From positions 124,001 to 188,000 of the forward strand of contig NZ_JAHLDM010000001.1 of NCBI RefSeq assembly GCF_018861295.1: 64,000 nucleotides of DNA, given 5' to 3'. The notes below the pieces were generated by a model. That model was not told the DNA's origin and searched no databases. It saw only the letters and a program-made list of their open reading frames with translations. A program made the translations under genes and the position numbers. This document shows positions 1 to 8,954 of the stretch, in pieces (the first letter of the stretch is position 1; each line of letters opens with the position of its first letter). This DNA comes from Clostridium_AD estertheticum_D (GTDB lineage Bacteria; Bacillota; Clostridia; Clostridiales; Clostridiaceae).

Positions 1-114
1 GAGATTAAAAATTTAGATTAGTAAATTAAAATGAAATACATGTGATAATATAAAAATATTATTATTATAACATAACTATATTTATTATGGGGATATTAAT
101 AATGGGTGATGTTT

Positions 115-543
115 ATGAGTAAAAAAATATTAATAGTTATGTGCTTATTTGTTATGTTAGTGCATTCAACAGTGGCTTCTGCTATAGGATTTAAATATGT
201 TCAAATTTTTGATCCAAAACAAGATAAGGTAGTAAAGGTAGTTCAGTTAAATGATGAAATTCATAATATGGTTGTAAGCTCGATAAAGGATGTGGATAGT
301 TTATATCCAAAAAGTAAACCACTTACAGATGATGGGTATGCAATTAGAGTTCCAATTTACCCTGCTGTTAAGTTACAGGGGAAATGTTTAAACGCACTTG
401 TAGATAATGTTTTTATAATAATTCCACAGCATGATGCACCATTTTTTATGATATTTGAAGATGATAATAAACTACTTTGTTTCCCCTTCAAAGGTAATGT
501 AAACGCTTTGTCAAAAATTCTAGATTTTAAATTTGAAAGTTAA
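115..543 (+). CDS. small secreted protein of unknown function
   Basis: This encodes about 142 residues. The N-terminus is a classic signal peptide: two lysines, a hydrophobic stretch, then a cleavage-like STVASA at about residues 19-24, so the protein is probably exported. The mature part is about 118 residues with no cysteine pair or lipobox that I can see, and I do not recognise a family. In-frame starts exist at 106 (GTG), 109 and 115 (ATG). I chose 115 because GGGTGAT lies just upstream and the resulting signal peptide has the usual length. The gene stands alone and is closed by a strong terminator at 605-633. Confidence 0.7.
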   Translation: MSKKILIVMCLFVMLVHSTVASAIGFKYVQIFDPKQDKVVKVVQLNDEIHNMVVSSIKDVDSLYPKSKPLTDDGYAIRVPIYPAVKLQGKCLNALVDNVFIIIPQHDAPFFMIFEDDNKLLCFPFKGNVNALSKILDFKFES

Positions 544-604
544 TAAAGTTTCTTTTATCACAGTACTAATATTGAGACAATTATAAAAGTAATACTAAAT
601 GATA

Positions 605-633
605 GAATAGGGACCTAGTACCCTATTCTTTTT
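605..633 (+). terminator. rho-independent terminator after the secreted-protein gene
   Basis: A perfect 8-bp stem (GAATAGGG / CCCTATTC) with an 8-nt loop is followed directly by five T. Confidence 0.9.
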
Positions 634-758
634 GTAGATTTTATTTATATTAGAAGGGATAATTAGTAATATATAGTTGCTAGGTGTGTTATTATGAAGT
701 TTATAAATAACGATAAGCAAATACGTAATTATATTCTAAAGATAATGGAGGAATATAA

Positions 759-1562
759 ATGTCTACACAAGTAATAATAGTTTTAATTCTTACAATTATC
801 ATCTCTATAATTTCAACGCTAGCTTATTCAGTTAGAATTGTTGGGGTAAGGACAGGAAGAATAGCAGTATCTTTTGCGGTATTTAATATTTTTGCGTTGG
901 TTTCTAGAACTGCAAACAGTATTCAAGCACCGCTACTTGCTAAAACAATTGAAAGTACTATAAAAATAGGAAACCCTCAGAGCTTATTAGCTACATTTAG
1001 GTGGATACTATTTTCTACAACGGTTGCAACAATTATTGGTTCAGCACTTATGCCAACATTTATAAAGGTTTTTGGAAAAGTAGTAGAATCATTTAGTATT
1101 AATCGTTCTATACCTAAATTATTAATGCATGCTTTCTCAAAAGCAGGAATAGAGCAGTTCAAGAGTAGTGTTACAAAACCTAGAAAAGAGAATTTTGCAC
1201 AATTTAAGAGTTTCAAAATGATGCCTAAAAAAATAATATTGCTTAATACTATAGCTTTTTCTATATCGACTGTTGGTGTTTTGGCATCATTGTATGCAGG
1301 ATGTTTAAATCCAGAATTAAGAACCACATGTAGCACATTATCAGCTGTTATAAATGGCAGTGCAACAATACTTATGGTTATATTCATAGATCCATTTATA
1401 TCAATTTTAACGGATGATGTAATAAATGGAGAATGTAGTCAATTGCAGTTTGATAGATGTATAATTTTTATTGTTGGGGGATTAATAGTGGGAACAATCT
1501 TAGCTCAGTTTTTATTAATACCAGCAGCAGAGGTAATATCATTTATAGCAAAATTAATTTAA
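759..1562 (+). CDS. amj: lipid II flippase Amj
   Basis: This 267-residue integral membrane protein belongs to the DUF2837/YdaH (Amj) family. Amj moves lipid-linked peptidoglycan precursor across the membrane as an alternative to MurJ. The N-terminal helix followed by AYSVRIVGVRTGR and SRTANSIQAPLLAK (residues about 22-62) is the family hallmark. Further hydrophobic helices follow at about 82-105, 155-185, 195-215 and 230-265. The start is set by GGAGG a few bases upstream of the ATG. The length matches the family. In Bacillus subtilis Amj responds to cell-envelope stress; nothing in this upstream region shows how it is controlled here. Confidence 0.87.
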   Translation: MSTQVIIVLILTIIISIISTLAYSVRIVGVRTGRIAVSFAVFNIFALVSRTANSIQAPLLAKTIESTIKIGNPQSLLATFRWILFSTTVATIIGSALMPTFIKVFGKVVESFSINRSIPKLLMHAFSKAGIEQFKSSVTKPRKENFAQFKSFKMMPKKIILLNTIAFSISTVGVLASLYAGCLNPELRTTCSTLSAVINGSATILMVIFIDPFISILTDDVINGECSQLQFDRCIIFIVGGLIVGTILAQFLLIPAAEVISFIAKLI

Positions 1563-1696
1563 AACTGAAGAGTGTAGCTTCACTAGCTTTTAAAATAGAG
1601 TATTAATTACAATATATAACGTCTATAAGTGATTTAGCTTTTGTGAAAGCAAGCATGATTAATTAACAAAACAAAAAATGCGAGGAGGCATAAGAC

Positions 1697-2218
1697 ATGA
1701 TTCTTTCTGGAAAAGAAATAAAGAAAAAACTAGGTAAAGAAATTATAATTGAACCTTTTAATGAGGAACAACTTAATCCTAATAGCTATAATCTGAGATT
1801 ACATAATGAATTACTTGTTTATGATGAAGTAACTTTGGATATGAAAAAAGAAAATAAGGTTAAAGAGCTTTTTATACCAGAAGAGGGACTAGTTTTGGAA
1901 CCTGGAAAATTATATCTTGGAAGAACAGTTGAGTATACAGGAACAAATAACTATGTACCTATGCTCGAAGGTAGGTCTTCTATTGGGAGATTGGGGTTAT
2001 TCATTCATATAACAGCAGGATTTGGTGACGTTGGTTTTCAAGGGTTTTGGACTCTAGAAATATTTTGTGTTCAACCAATAAAAATTTATTCCGGAGTTCA
2101 AATATGTCAGATATATTATCATTGTATCGAAGGTGATTATGATGAATATACGAGTGGGAAATATCAAAATAATGAGGGTGTTCAACCAAGCTTATTATAC
2201 AAAGATTTTGAACGTTAA
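1697..2218 (+). CDS. dcd: dCTP deaminase
   Basis: This 173-residue cytoplasmic enzyme deaminates dCTP to dUTP for thymidylate synthesis. The family signature EGRSSIGRLGLF followed by a GFGDVGFQG segment (about residues 95-120) carries the catalytic Arg/Ser and nucleotide-binding residues of the dUTPase-like trimer fold. The C-terminal QPSLLY segment is also typical. It is preceded by GCGAGGAGG and an ATG. Some family members are bifunctional dCTP deaminase-dUTPases, and the sequence alone does not separate the two. It lies just before uvrB but has its own spacing of about 100 bases and is not obviously co-transcribed with it. Confidence 0.9.
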   Translation: MILSGKEIKKKLGKEIIIEPFNEEQLNPNSYNLRLHNELLVYDEVTLDMKKENKVKELFIPEEGLVLEPGKLYLGRTVEYTGTNNYVPMLEGRSSIGRLGLFIHITAGFGDVGFQGFWTLEIFCVQPIKIYSGVQICQIYYHCIEGDYDEYTSGKYQNNEGVQPSLLYKDFER

Positions 2219-2244
2219 AGTAATATCTAAATTGAAATACCATA

Positions 2245-2273
2245 TTGACATATTAAAAACTTATAGTTAAAAT
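2245..2273 (+). promoter_or_regulatory. sigma-A promoter of uvrB
   Basis: A consensus -35 TTGACA (2245-2250), a 17-bp spacer and a -10 TAAAAT (2268-2273) lie 52 bases upstream of the uvrB start. Confidence 0.85.
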
Positions 2274-2282
2274 ATAAAGTAA

Positions 2283-2296
2283 CGAACAAACGTTCA
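2283..2296 (+). promoter_or_regulatory. LexA (SOS) box
   Basis: CGAACAAACGTTCA matches the Gram-positive LexA operator CGAAC-N4-GTTC at 9 of 9 inner positions. It sits about 10 bases downstream of the -10 box, over the likely transcription start, where bound LexA would block uvrB transcription. Confidence 0.85.
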
Positions 2297-2324
2297 TATA
2301 AAGGAAAAACAAGGCGGTGATTTT

Positions 2325-4310
2325 ATGTATGAGTTTAAGTTGCATTCAAAGTTTAAGCCAACGGGGGATCAACCACAGGCTATTGATAGCCTCGTGAAAG
2401 GAATTGAAGAAGGTGAAAAGTTCCAGACGCTTAAAGGTGTAACTGGTTCAGGTAAAACTTTTACCATGGCTAACATTATTGCGAAAGTTCAAAAACCTAC
2501 CTTAGTGCTGGCTCATAATAAAATCCTTGCGGCGCAACTTTGCTCAGAGTTTAGGGAGTTTTTTCCAGACAATTGCGTTGAGTATTTTGTGTCATATTAT
2601 GATTATTATCAGCCCGAAGCTTATATTGCACAGACAGATACATTTATAGAAAAAGATTCGTCAGTTAATGATGATATTGATAAATTAAGACATTCAGCTA
2701 CATCTGCGTTACTTGAGCGTAATGATGTTATTGTGGTTGCTTCGGTTTCGTGTATATATGGACTTGGTAATCCAGAAGAGTATAAAAAACTTACAGTGTC
2801 GCTTAGGGAAGGCATGGAAAAGGATAGAAATGAAGTAATAAGACATCTAGTAGACATACAGTATGAAAGAAATGATATGAATTTTATTCGTGGAACTTTT
2901 AGAGTACGTGGTGACACTATTGATATATTCCCTGCATCGTCTTCTAGTGAGGGGATTAGGGTAGAATTTTTCGGAGATGAAATAGAGAAAATTAGATCAT
3001 TTGATGCGCTTACAGGAGAAACTATAGGAATTCGTAAACATGTATCTATTTTTCCGGCTTCTCATTTCGCGACATCAAAGGATAAATTAGAGATCGGTAT
3101 AGCTCAAATAGAACAGGAGCTTGAAGAGAGATTAAAGGAACTTATTTCGGAAGATAAGGCACTCGAGGCGCAAAGACTTAAACAAAGAACTAATTATGAT
3201 ATTGAAATGATGAGAGAAGTGGGTTACTGCACTGGCATAGAGAATTATTCTAGAATTTTAGATGGTAGACCTGCAGGAACAGCGCCTCAAACATTGATGC
3301 AATATTTTCCGAAAGATTTCTTGATGTTTATAGATGAGAGCCATGTAACTCTTCCACAGGTTAAGGCTATGTTTGGGGGAGATAAATCAAGAAAAACTAA
3401 TTTAATTGATTATGGGTTTAGGCTTAAATCAGCTTATGATAATAGACCCTTAACTTTTCCAGAGTTTGAGAAGAGCATGAACCAAACAGTATTTGTAAGT
3501 GCAACGCCAAGTGTTTATGAGGAAGAACATAGTGAAAACATCGCAGAACAAGTAATAAGACCTACGGGATTATTAGATCCTGAGATTGTAATAAGGCCAG
3601 TTAAAGGACAAATAGATGATTTATATGCTATCATTCAGGGCACAATAAAAAAAGGATTTAGAGTTTTAGTTACAACACTAACTAAAAAAATGTCGGAGGA
3701 TTTGACTAAATACTTTAGAGAAATGGATATGAAGATAACTTATTTGCATTCCGATATTGATACAATAGAAAGAATGAAAATTATTCAGGATCTTAGGCTG
3801 GGAACATTTGATGTGTTAGTAGGTATAAATCTTTTAAGAGAGGGATTAGATATTCCAGAGGTAGCTCTTGTTGCGATACTTGATGCAGATAAGGAAGGGT
3901 TTTTGCGTTCTGAAACTTCATTAATTCAAACAATAGGAAGAGCTGCAAGAAACTCAGAGAGTAGAGTAATAATGTATGCAGATAGAATTACAAAGTCTAT
4001 GAAAAAGGCTATGGATGAAACTACAAGAAGGCGAAAACTTCAGATGGAGTATAATGAAGAACATGATATAGTGCCAACTACTATTGTAAAAGATATTAGA
4101 GATGTAATAGGATCTATAACGGTAGCCGAGGATGAAGAGGTATATGAAACTCTTGAGGCGGCTAAAGAAGCAAATTATGATGAAACTAAAAAATTAATGG
4201 ATAAGTATGAAAACGAGATGAAGCAGGCAGCTAAGGATTTACACTTTGAAAAGGCAGCACAGCTTAGAGATATAATTTATAAACTTAAAAAGCAGATTAA
4301 AGATATTTAA
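2325..4310 (+). CDS. uvrB: UvrABC excinuclease subunit B
   Basis: This 661-residue damage-verifying helicase subunit of nucleotide excision repair is loaded by UvrA and recruits UvrC. Visible features are the Walker A GVTGSGKT (residues 38-45), the damage-probing beta-hairpin around YYDYYQPEAYI, the DESHVT helicase motif, helicase motifs V/VI near NLLREGLDIPE and QTIGRAARN, and the C-terminal UVR coiled coil that contacts UvrC. The start is set by GGCGGTGAT before the ATG. It is followed after 54 bases by uvrA, so the pair is probably one transcript. The LexA box in its promoter predicts induction by DNA damage. Confidence 0.98.
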   Translation: MYEFKLHSKFKPTGDQPQAIDSLVKGIEEGEKFQTLKGVTGSGKTFTMANIIAKVQKPTLVLAHNKILAAQLCSEFREFFPDNCVEYFVSYYDYYQPEAYIAQTDTFIEKDSSVNDDIDKLRHSATSALLERNDVIVVASVSCIYGLGNPEEYKKLTVSLREGMEKDRNEVIRHLVDIQYERNDMNFIRGTFRVRGDTIDIFPASSSSEGIRVEFFGDEIEKIRSFDALTGETIGIRKHVSIFPASHFATSKDKLEIGIAQIEQELEERLKELISEDKALEAQRLKQRTNYDIEMMREVGYCTGIENYSRILDGRPAGTAPQTLMQYFPKDFLMFIDESHVTLPQVKAMFGGDKSRKTNLIDYGFRLKSAYDNRPLTFPEFEKSMNQTVFVSATPSVYEEEHSENIAEQVIRPTGLLDPEIVIRPVKGQIDDLYAIIQGTIKKGFRVLVTTLTKKMSEDLTKYFREMDMKITYLHSDIDTIERMKIIQDLRLGTFDVLVGINLLREGLDIPEVALVAILDADKEGFLRSETSLIQTIGRAARNSESRVIMYADRITKSMKKAMDETTRRRKLQMEYNEEHDIVPTTIVKDIRDVIGSITVAEDEEVYETLEAAKEANYDETKKLMDKYENEMKQAAKDLHFEKAAQLRDIIYKLKKQIKDI

Positions 4311-4364
4311 ATTTAATTTAAAAAAATATGAGGATTTGATTGTTTTGTTACTGAGGAGGAGACC

Positions 4365-7187
4365 ATGAGAGATAAGATATTTATAAAGGGCGCGAAGGTC
4401 CATAATTTAAAGAATGTTGATTTGGAGATACCAAGAGATAAATTAATAGTGTTTACTGGACTTTCGGGATCTGGTAAGTCGTCTCTTGCTTTCGATACAT
4501 TATATGCAGAGGGACAAAGAAGGTATGTAGAGTCATTATCGGCTTATGCAAGGCAGTTTCTAGGCAATATGGATAAACCAGATGTTGAATATATAGAGGG
4601 GTTATCGCCTGCTATTTCTATAGATCAGAAAACTACTAATAGGAATCCGCGTTCTACAGTGGGCACTGTAACTGAAATTTATGACTATTTGAGACTGCTT
4701 TATGCTAAGGTGGGAACACCGCATTGCCCTAAATGTGGCAAGGAAATTACCCAGCAGACCGTGGATCAAATGGTGGATAGAATAATGGACATGCCACTAA
4801 GAACTAAGATTTCGATTTTAGCTCCAATCATAAGGGGAAAAAAGGGTGAACATCTCAAAATTATAGAGAATATTAAAAAAAATGGTTTTGTTCGTGCTAG
4901 AATAGATGGTACTACTGTAGAACTTATGGAAGAGGATATAAAACTAACAAAAACTAAAAAACACAGTATAGATATAGTAATAGATAGAATTTCTGTAAAA
5001 GATGAAGTGCGTAGTAGACTTACTGAATCCTTGGAGAGTGCATTAAAACTAGCAGAGGGTACTGCTATTGCTAGTGTTGTTGATGGTGAGGATATACTCT
5101 TTAGTGAGCATTTTGCTTGTATAGATTGTGGCATTAGCCTTGGAGAATTAGCCCCTAGGATGTTTTCTTTTAACGCTCCTTATGGTAAGTGCAACAATTG
5201 TGATGGACTTGGTACCCTTATGGAAATTGATGAGGACCTTATAATACCAGATAAAAGTAAGAGTATTAAAGGTGGAGCTGTTATGTCTTTTGGGGAAGGT
5301 AGTCTTAAGGAGGATTCCTGGACTTTTTCAGTGTTAAGAGCTCTAAGTGAAAAGTACAAATTTAGTCTAGATACACCAATAGAGGATTATGACCCAGAAA
5401 TTCTTAAAATACTATTGTATGGAACAAATGGGGAAAAAGTTAAGGTTAATTATGTTAAGGAGTATAGATCGGGTACTTTTAATCATGAATATGAAGGTAT
5501 TATAAATAACTTGAGAAGAAGATATTTTGAGACATCTTCTGATTATATAAAAAGAGATGTAGAACAATATATGGGTGATAATACATGCCCTAAGTGTAAG
5601 GGTGCAAGGTTAAGCCCAGAGGTACTTGCAGTAACAGTTGGTGGCAAGAATATAAGTGAATTTTGTCAATTGTCTATTGTAGATGAAGTTACATTTTTAA
5701 ATAATATAAAATTATCAGAGAAAAATAAAATTATATCTAATCAAATATTTAAAGAAATAAATGATAGACTTAATTTTTTGAAAGATGTAGGCCTTGATTA
5801 TCTAAATTTAGCAAGATCAGCAGCTACATTATCTGGTGGGGAAGCGCAGAGAATAAGACTTGCGACTCAGATAGGGTCTAGTTTAATGGGGGTTTTATAC
5901 ATCTTAGATGAGCCTAGTATTGGTCTTCATCAAAGGGATAATGATAAGCTTATAAAGACATTAAAACATTTAAGAGATATAGGGAATACTGTAATTGTTG
6001 TAGAGCATGACGAGGATACTATGAAAGCCGCAGATTTCATTGTAGATGTTGGTCCAGAAGCTGGAGAACATGGTGGAGAAATTGTCGTTGCCGGAACAAT
6101 TGAAGATGTGAAAAATTGTGAAAGATCAATTACAGGCCAATATTTAAGCGGTAAGAAGAAGATTGATGTTCCAAGCAAAACCAGAGGATCGAATGGCCAT
6201 TGTATAAAAATACTTAATGCAAGGCAAAATAATCTAAAGAACGTTAGTGTAGATTTTCCATTAGGCGTGTTTACTTCTGTTACTGGTGTTTCAGGATCTG
6301 GAAAGAGTACTTTAGTAAATGAAATTTTATTTAAAGGTCTTAATAAAAAATTAAATCACTCTAAAAAGAATCCTGGGCTTCACAAGGATATAACAGGCGC
6401 AGAGAATATAGATAAAATTATAAATATTGATCAAGGTCCTATAGGGCGTACTCCAAGGTCAAATCCAGCTACATATACTGGCGTTTTTGATGTGATTCGT
6501 GATGTTTTTTCCATGAGTTCCGAGTCGAAAATTAGGGGGTATAAACCAGGGAGATTTAGTTTTAATGTGAAGGGTGGAAGATGTGAAGCCTGCCACGGTG
6601 ATGGAATAATCAAAATAGAAATGCAATTTTTATCTGATGTTTATGTTCCTTGTGAAGTTTGCAAGGGTAAAAGATATAATAGAGAAACTTTAGAGGTTAA
6701 GTATAAAGGGAAAAATATTGATGATATTTTGAATATGACTGTTGAAGAATCTGTAAAGTTTTTTGAGAATATTCCGAGAATTTACAGTAAACTTAAAACA
6801 CTAATGGATGTTGGTCTTGGTTATATAAGACTAGGGCAACCTTCTACGCAACTATCAGGTGGTGAGGCTCAGAGAATTAAACTTGCCTCTGAATTATCTA
6901 AAAGAAGTACTGGAAAAACGTTTTACATTTTGGATGAGCCAACTACAGGACTCCATATTGATGATGTTAGTAAACTTATTATAATACTTCAAAGACTAGT
7001 AGATTCAGGGAATACAGTAGTTGTAATTGAGCATAATCTAGATGTTATAAAGTGTTCAGACCATGTTATAGACCTAGGGCCAGAGGGTGGAGATAAGGGT
7101 GGAAGCATTTTGTGCACTGGTACACCAAAAGAAATATCTTTAAATGTAAATTCATATACAGGACATTATCTAAAAAAAATGTTATAA
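4365..7187 (+). CDS. uvrA: UvrABC excinuclease subunit A
   Basis: This 940-residue dimeric ABC-type ATPase makes the first damage search and hands the DNA to UvrB. Two ATPase halves are visible. The first Walker A is GLSGSGKSS at about 32-40, with its signature LSGGEAQRI near 490. The second is GVSGSGKST near 640, with another LSGGEAQRI near 830. Zinc-binding CxxC pairs occur at CPKCGKE, CIDCG/CNNC and CEAC...CEVC. The length is normal. A GGAGGAG ribosome site precedes the ATG. It sits downstream of uvrB and is probably included in the LexA-controlled transcript. Confidence 0.98.
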   Translation: MRDKIFIKGAKVHNLKNVDLEIPRDKLIVFTGLSGSGKSSLAFDTLYAEGQRRYVESLSAYARQFLGNMDKPDVEYIEGLSPAISIDQKTTNRNPRSTVGTVTEIYDYLRLLYAKVGTPHCPKCGKEITQQTVDQMVDRIMDMPLRTKISILAPIIRGKKGEHLKIIENIKKNGFVRARIDGTTVELMEEDIKLTKTKKHSIDIVIDRISVKDEVRSRLTESLESALKLAEGTAIASVVDGEDILFSEHFACIDCGISLGELAPRMFSFNAPYGKCNNCDGLGTLMEIDEDLIIPDKSKSIKGGAVMSFGEGSLKEDSWTFSVLRALSEKYKFSLDTPIEDYDPEILKILLYGTNGEKVKVNYVKEYRSGTFNHEYEGIINNLRRRYFETSSDYIKRDVEQYMGDNTCPKCKGARLSPEVLAVTVGGKNISEFCQLSIVDEVTFLNNIKLSEKNKIISNQIFKEINDRLNFLKDVGLDYLNLARSAATLSGGEAQRIRLATQIGSSLMGVLYILDEPSIGLHQRDNDKLIKTLKHLRDIGNTVIVVEHDEDTMKAADFIVDVGPEAGEHGGEIVVAGTIEDVKNCERSITGQYLSGKKKIDVPSKTRGSNGHCIKILNARQNNLKNVSVDFPLGVFTSVTGVSGSGKSTLVNEILFKGLNKKLNHSKKNPGLHKDITGAENIDKIINIDQGPIGRTPRSNPATYTGVFDVIRDVFSMSSESKIRGYKPGRFSFNVKGGRCEACHGDGIIKIEMQFLSDVYVPCEVCKGKRYNRETLEVKYKGKNIDDILNMTVEESVKFFENIPRIYSKLKTLMDVGLGYIRLGQPSTQLSGGEAQRIKLASELSKRSTGKTFYILDEPTTGLHIDDVSKLIIILQRLVDSGNTVVVIEHNLDVIKCSDHVIDLGPEGGDKGGSILCTGTPKEISLNVNSYTGHYLKKML

Positions 7188-7254
7188 TTTATATAAGGCT
7201 AGCATAAAGTGAATGCTAGTCTTTGATTATTTTTTAAAGAGGAGAAAGTGCATT

Positions 7255-7683
7255 ATGGCTGAGATAAGCAAGATTATGAAATATGCTATTATAGCGATTA
7301 TTTACATTATAATAATATTTGCATTGAGAATAATGTATAAGGACATAAAAGGTGGTGCAAAAAAGAAACCAGTTATAAAGAAAACTATGGGTCTTGAGGT
7401 TATTGAAAGAGGAGATAATCTTAATTTAAGGGTCGGTGCAGTTATACCTTTAAATGATCAACTTTCAATAGGTAGAAAGGCAGATAATCTTTTAATTCTG
7501 GGAGACAAATATGTGTCTTCTCAGCATGCAAAAATATACATTAAAAATACAGATTATATTTTGCAAGATTTGAGAAGTACTAATGGTACTATAATGAACA
7601 ACAAAGCGGTTAAGGATACAGTGTATATAAAAAAAGGTGACGTAATTAAAATAGGAACTTCAACCTTTAAGGTTATAGGGTAA
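7255..7683 (+). CDS. membrane-anchored FHA-domain protein
   Basis: This encodes about 142 residues. A single N-terminal membrane helix (about residues 8-27) is followed by a basic linker and a forkhead-associated (FHA) domain at about 55-140. FHA residues seen are the SIGRKADN strand, SSQHAKI and RSTNGT, which together bind phosphothreonine peptides. The ORF is open back to 7213, but GAGGAG at 7240-7245 places the start at 7255. It is 26 bases upstream of an FtsW-type gene and a PBP gene. This FHA/flippase-polymerase/transpeptidase order resembles the actinobacterial pknB-cluster arrangement, so it probably links Ser/Thr-kinase signalling to wall synthesis. No kinase gene lies in the window. 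Confidence 0.85.
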   Translation: MAEISKIMKYAIIAIIYIIIIFALRIMYKDIKGGAKKKPVIKKTMGLEVIERGDNLNLRVGAVIPLNDQLSIGRKADNLLILGDKYVSSQHAKIYIKNTDYILQDLRSTNGTIMNNKAVKDTVYIKKGDVIKIGTSTFKVIG

Positions 7684-7709
7684 ATTATGAGTGCAAGCGG
7701 GGTGATATT

Positions 7710-8954
7710 ATGGATAGTATAAAACAAGAGAGAAAGCTGCTACGGTATACCTATCTTTTATGTATAGTTTTATTTTTGAATATGTATCTCATTGGGAAAA
7801 ATGAGTTTGACAAAAATGCTTTAATAATGGGTGGGATAATATGCTTTGTTTTTGCAGCTTCACATTTTGTTATAAGAAGATTTTTTCCGGATGGGGATAA
7901 ATATATTTTGCTTTTTTCAAATGTATTGGCGGTTATAGGTATAGGAATGTTATACAGGCTGGACTCACCCGTTGCGATTAAACAACTTATTTTCTATGCA
8001 GTTGGAATAGCTGTATTTATTTTAGTGGTAGTTATTTTCCCAAGCTTAAGTAAGTTTGGAAAGTATAAATATGTTTATATGATATGTACTCTTATTCTTA
8101 TGTCTTTGGGAAGCATACTGGCTCATAAAGTAAATGGTTCTAAAAATTGGGTTCAAATAGCGGGATTCACTTTTCAACCAACAGAATTTGGTAAATTGTC
8201 TTTAGTGGCCTATTTAGCAGCAGCATTGCAATATTACGGAATAAAAACCGAGGGAAATTCAGAAATTTCTAAATTTAAGGCTTTAATTGAACCTGGAATA
8301 GTAGTTATGATATCACTTGGACTTATGGTAGTTCAAAAGGACTTGGGTTCAGCTCTCCTATTTTTCGCTATATCAATAACTATGTTATATATTGCTACTT
8401 CGAATTTTAAATATATCCTAATATGTTTAGTATTATTTATGATAGGCGGATTTATAAGTTATAAAATGTTTGACCACGTGCAATTGAGAGTTATGATTTG
8501 GGGGAACCCCTGGAAATATGCTACTGATCAAGGACTACAGATAGTACAATCTTTAATTTCCATAGCCTCGGGTGGTCTTTTCGGAACAGGTCTTGGCCTT
8601 GGACACCCTGGAATGGTTCCTGTAGTTACTACAGATTTTATTTTTGCTGCTATTTGTGAGGAAATGGGACTAGTTACTGGATTTGCTATTATTATTTTAT
8701 ATTTTTTATTGTTTTATAGGTGTATGAGGGTACCTATTTATAGCAAGGATAACTTTACAAGGTTACTTGCGGTGGGATATAGTACAATGCTAGCTGCTCA
8801 AGTATTAGTTATAGTAGGAGGAGTAGTTGGAGCTATTCCACTAACGGGTATAACGCTACCATTAGTTAGTGCTGGAGGGAGTTCTATGTTAATAACTTTT
8901 TTTTCACTAGGTATACTTCAAAAAATTTCGGAGGACGGTCAAGATTATGAATGA
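7710..8954 (+). CDS. FtsW/RodA/SpoVE-family peptidoglycan glycosyltransferase
   Basis: This 414-residue polytopic membrane protein of the SEDS family polymerises lipid II together with a class B PBP. About ten hydrophobic segments are visible. SEDS hallmarks are NGSKNWVQIAGFTFQPTEFGK (about 143-163), QKDLGSALLFF (about 208), WGNPWKYATDQGLQ and the C-terminal PLVSAGGSSM. The last eight bases overlap the following PBP gene, so the two are translationally coupled, as expected for a SEDS-bPBP pair. Sequence alone cannot decide between an elongation, division or sporulation role, so no symbol is given. Confidence 0.93.
   Translation: MDSIKQERKLLRYTYLLCIVLFLNMYLIGKNEFDKNALIMGGIICFVFAASHFVIRRFFPDGDKYILLFSNVLAVIGIGMLYRLDSPVAIKQLIFYAVGIAVFILVVVIFPSLSKFGKYKYVYMICTLILMSLGSILAHKVNGSKNWVQIAGFTFQPTEFGKLSLVAYLAAALQYYGIKTEGNSEISKFKALIEPGIVVMISLGLMVVQKDLGSALLFFAISITMLYIATSNFKYILICLVLFMIGGFISYKMFDHVQLRVMIWGNPWKYATDQGLQIVQSLISIASGGLFGTGLGLGHPGMVPVVTTDFIFAAICEEMGLVTGFAIIILYFLLFYRCMRVPIYSKDNFTRLLAVGYSTMLAAQVLVIVGGVVGAIPLTGITLPLVSAGGSSMLITFFSLGILQKISEDGQDYE

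Noticed and set aside
977..1387. 136-codon minus-strand ORF inside amj
   Set aside because: No ribosome site, antisense to a well-supported family gene, and no recognisable protein.
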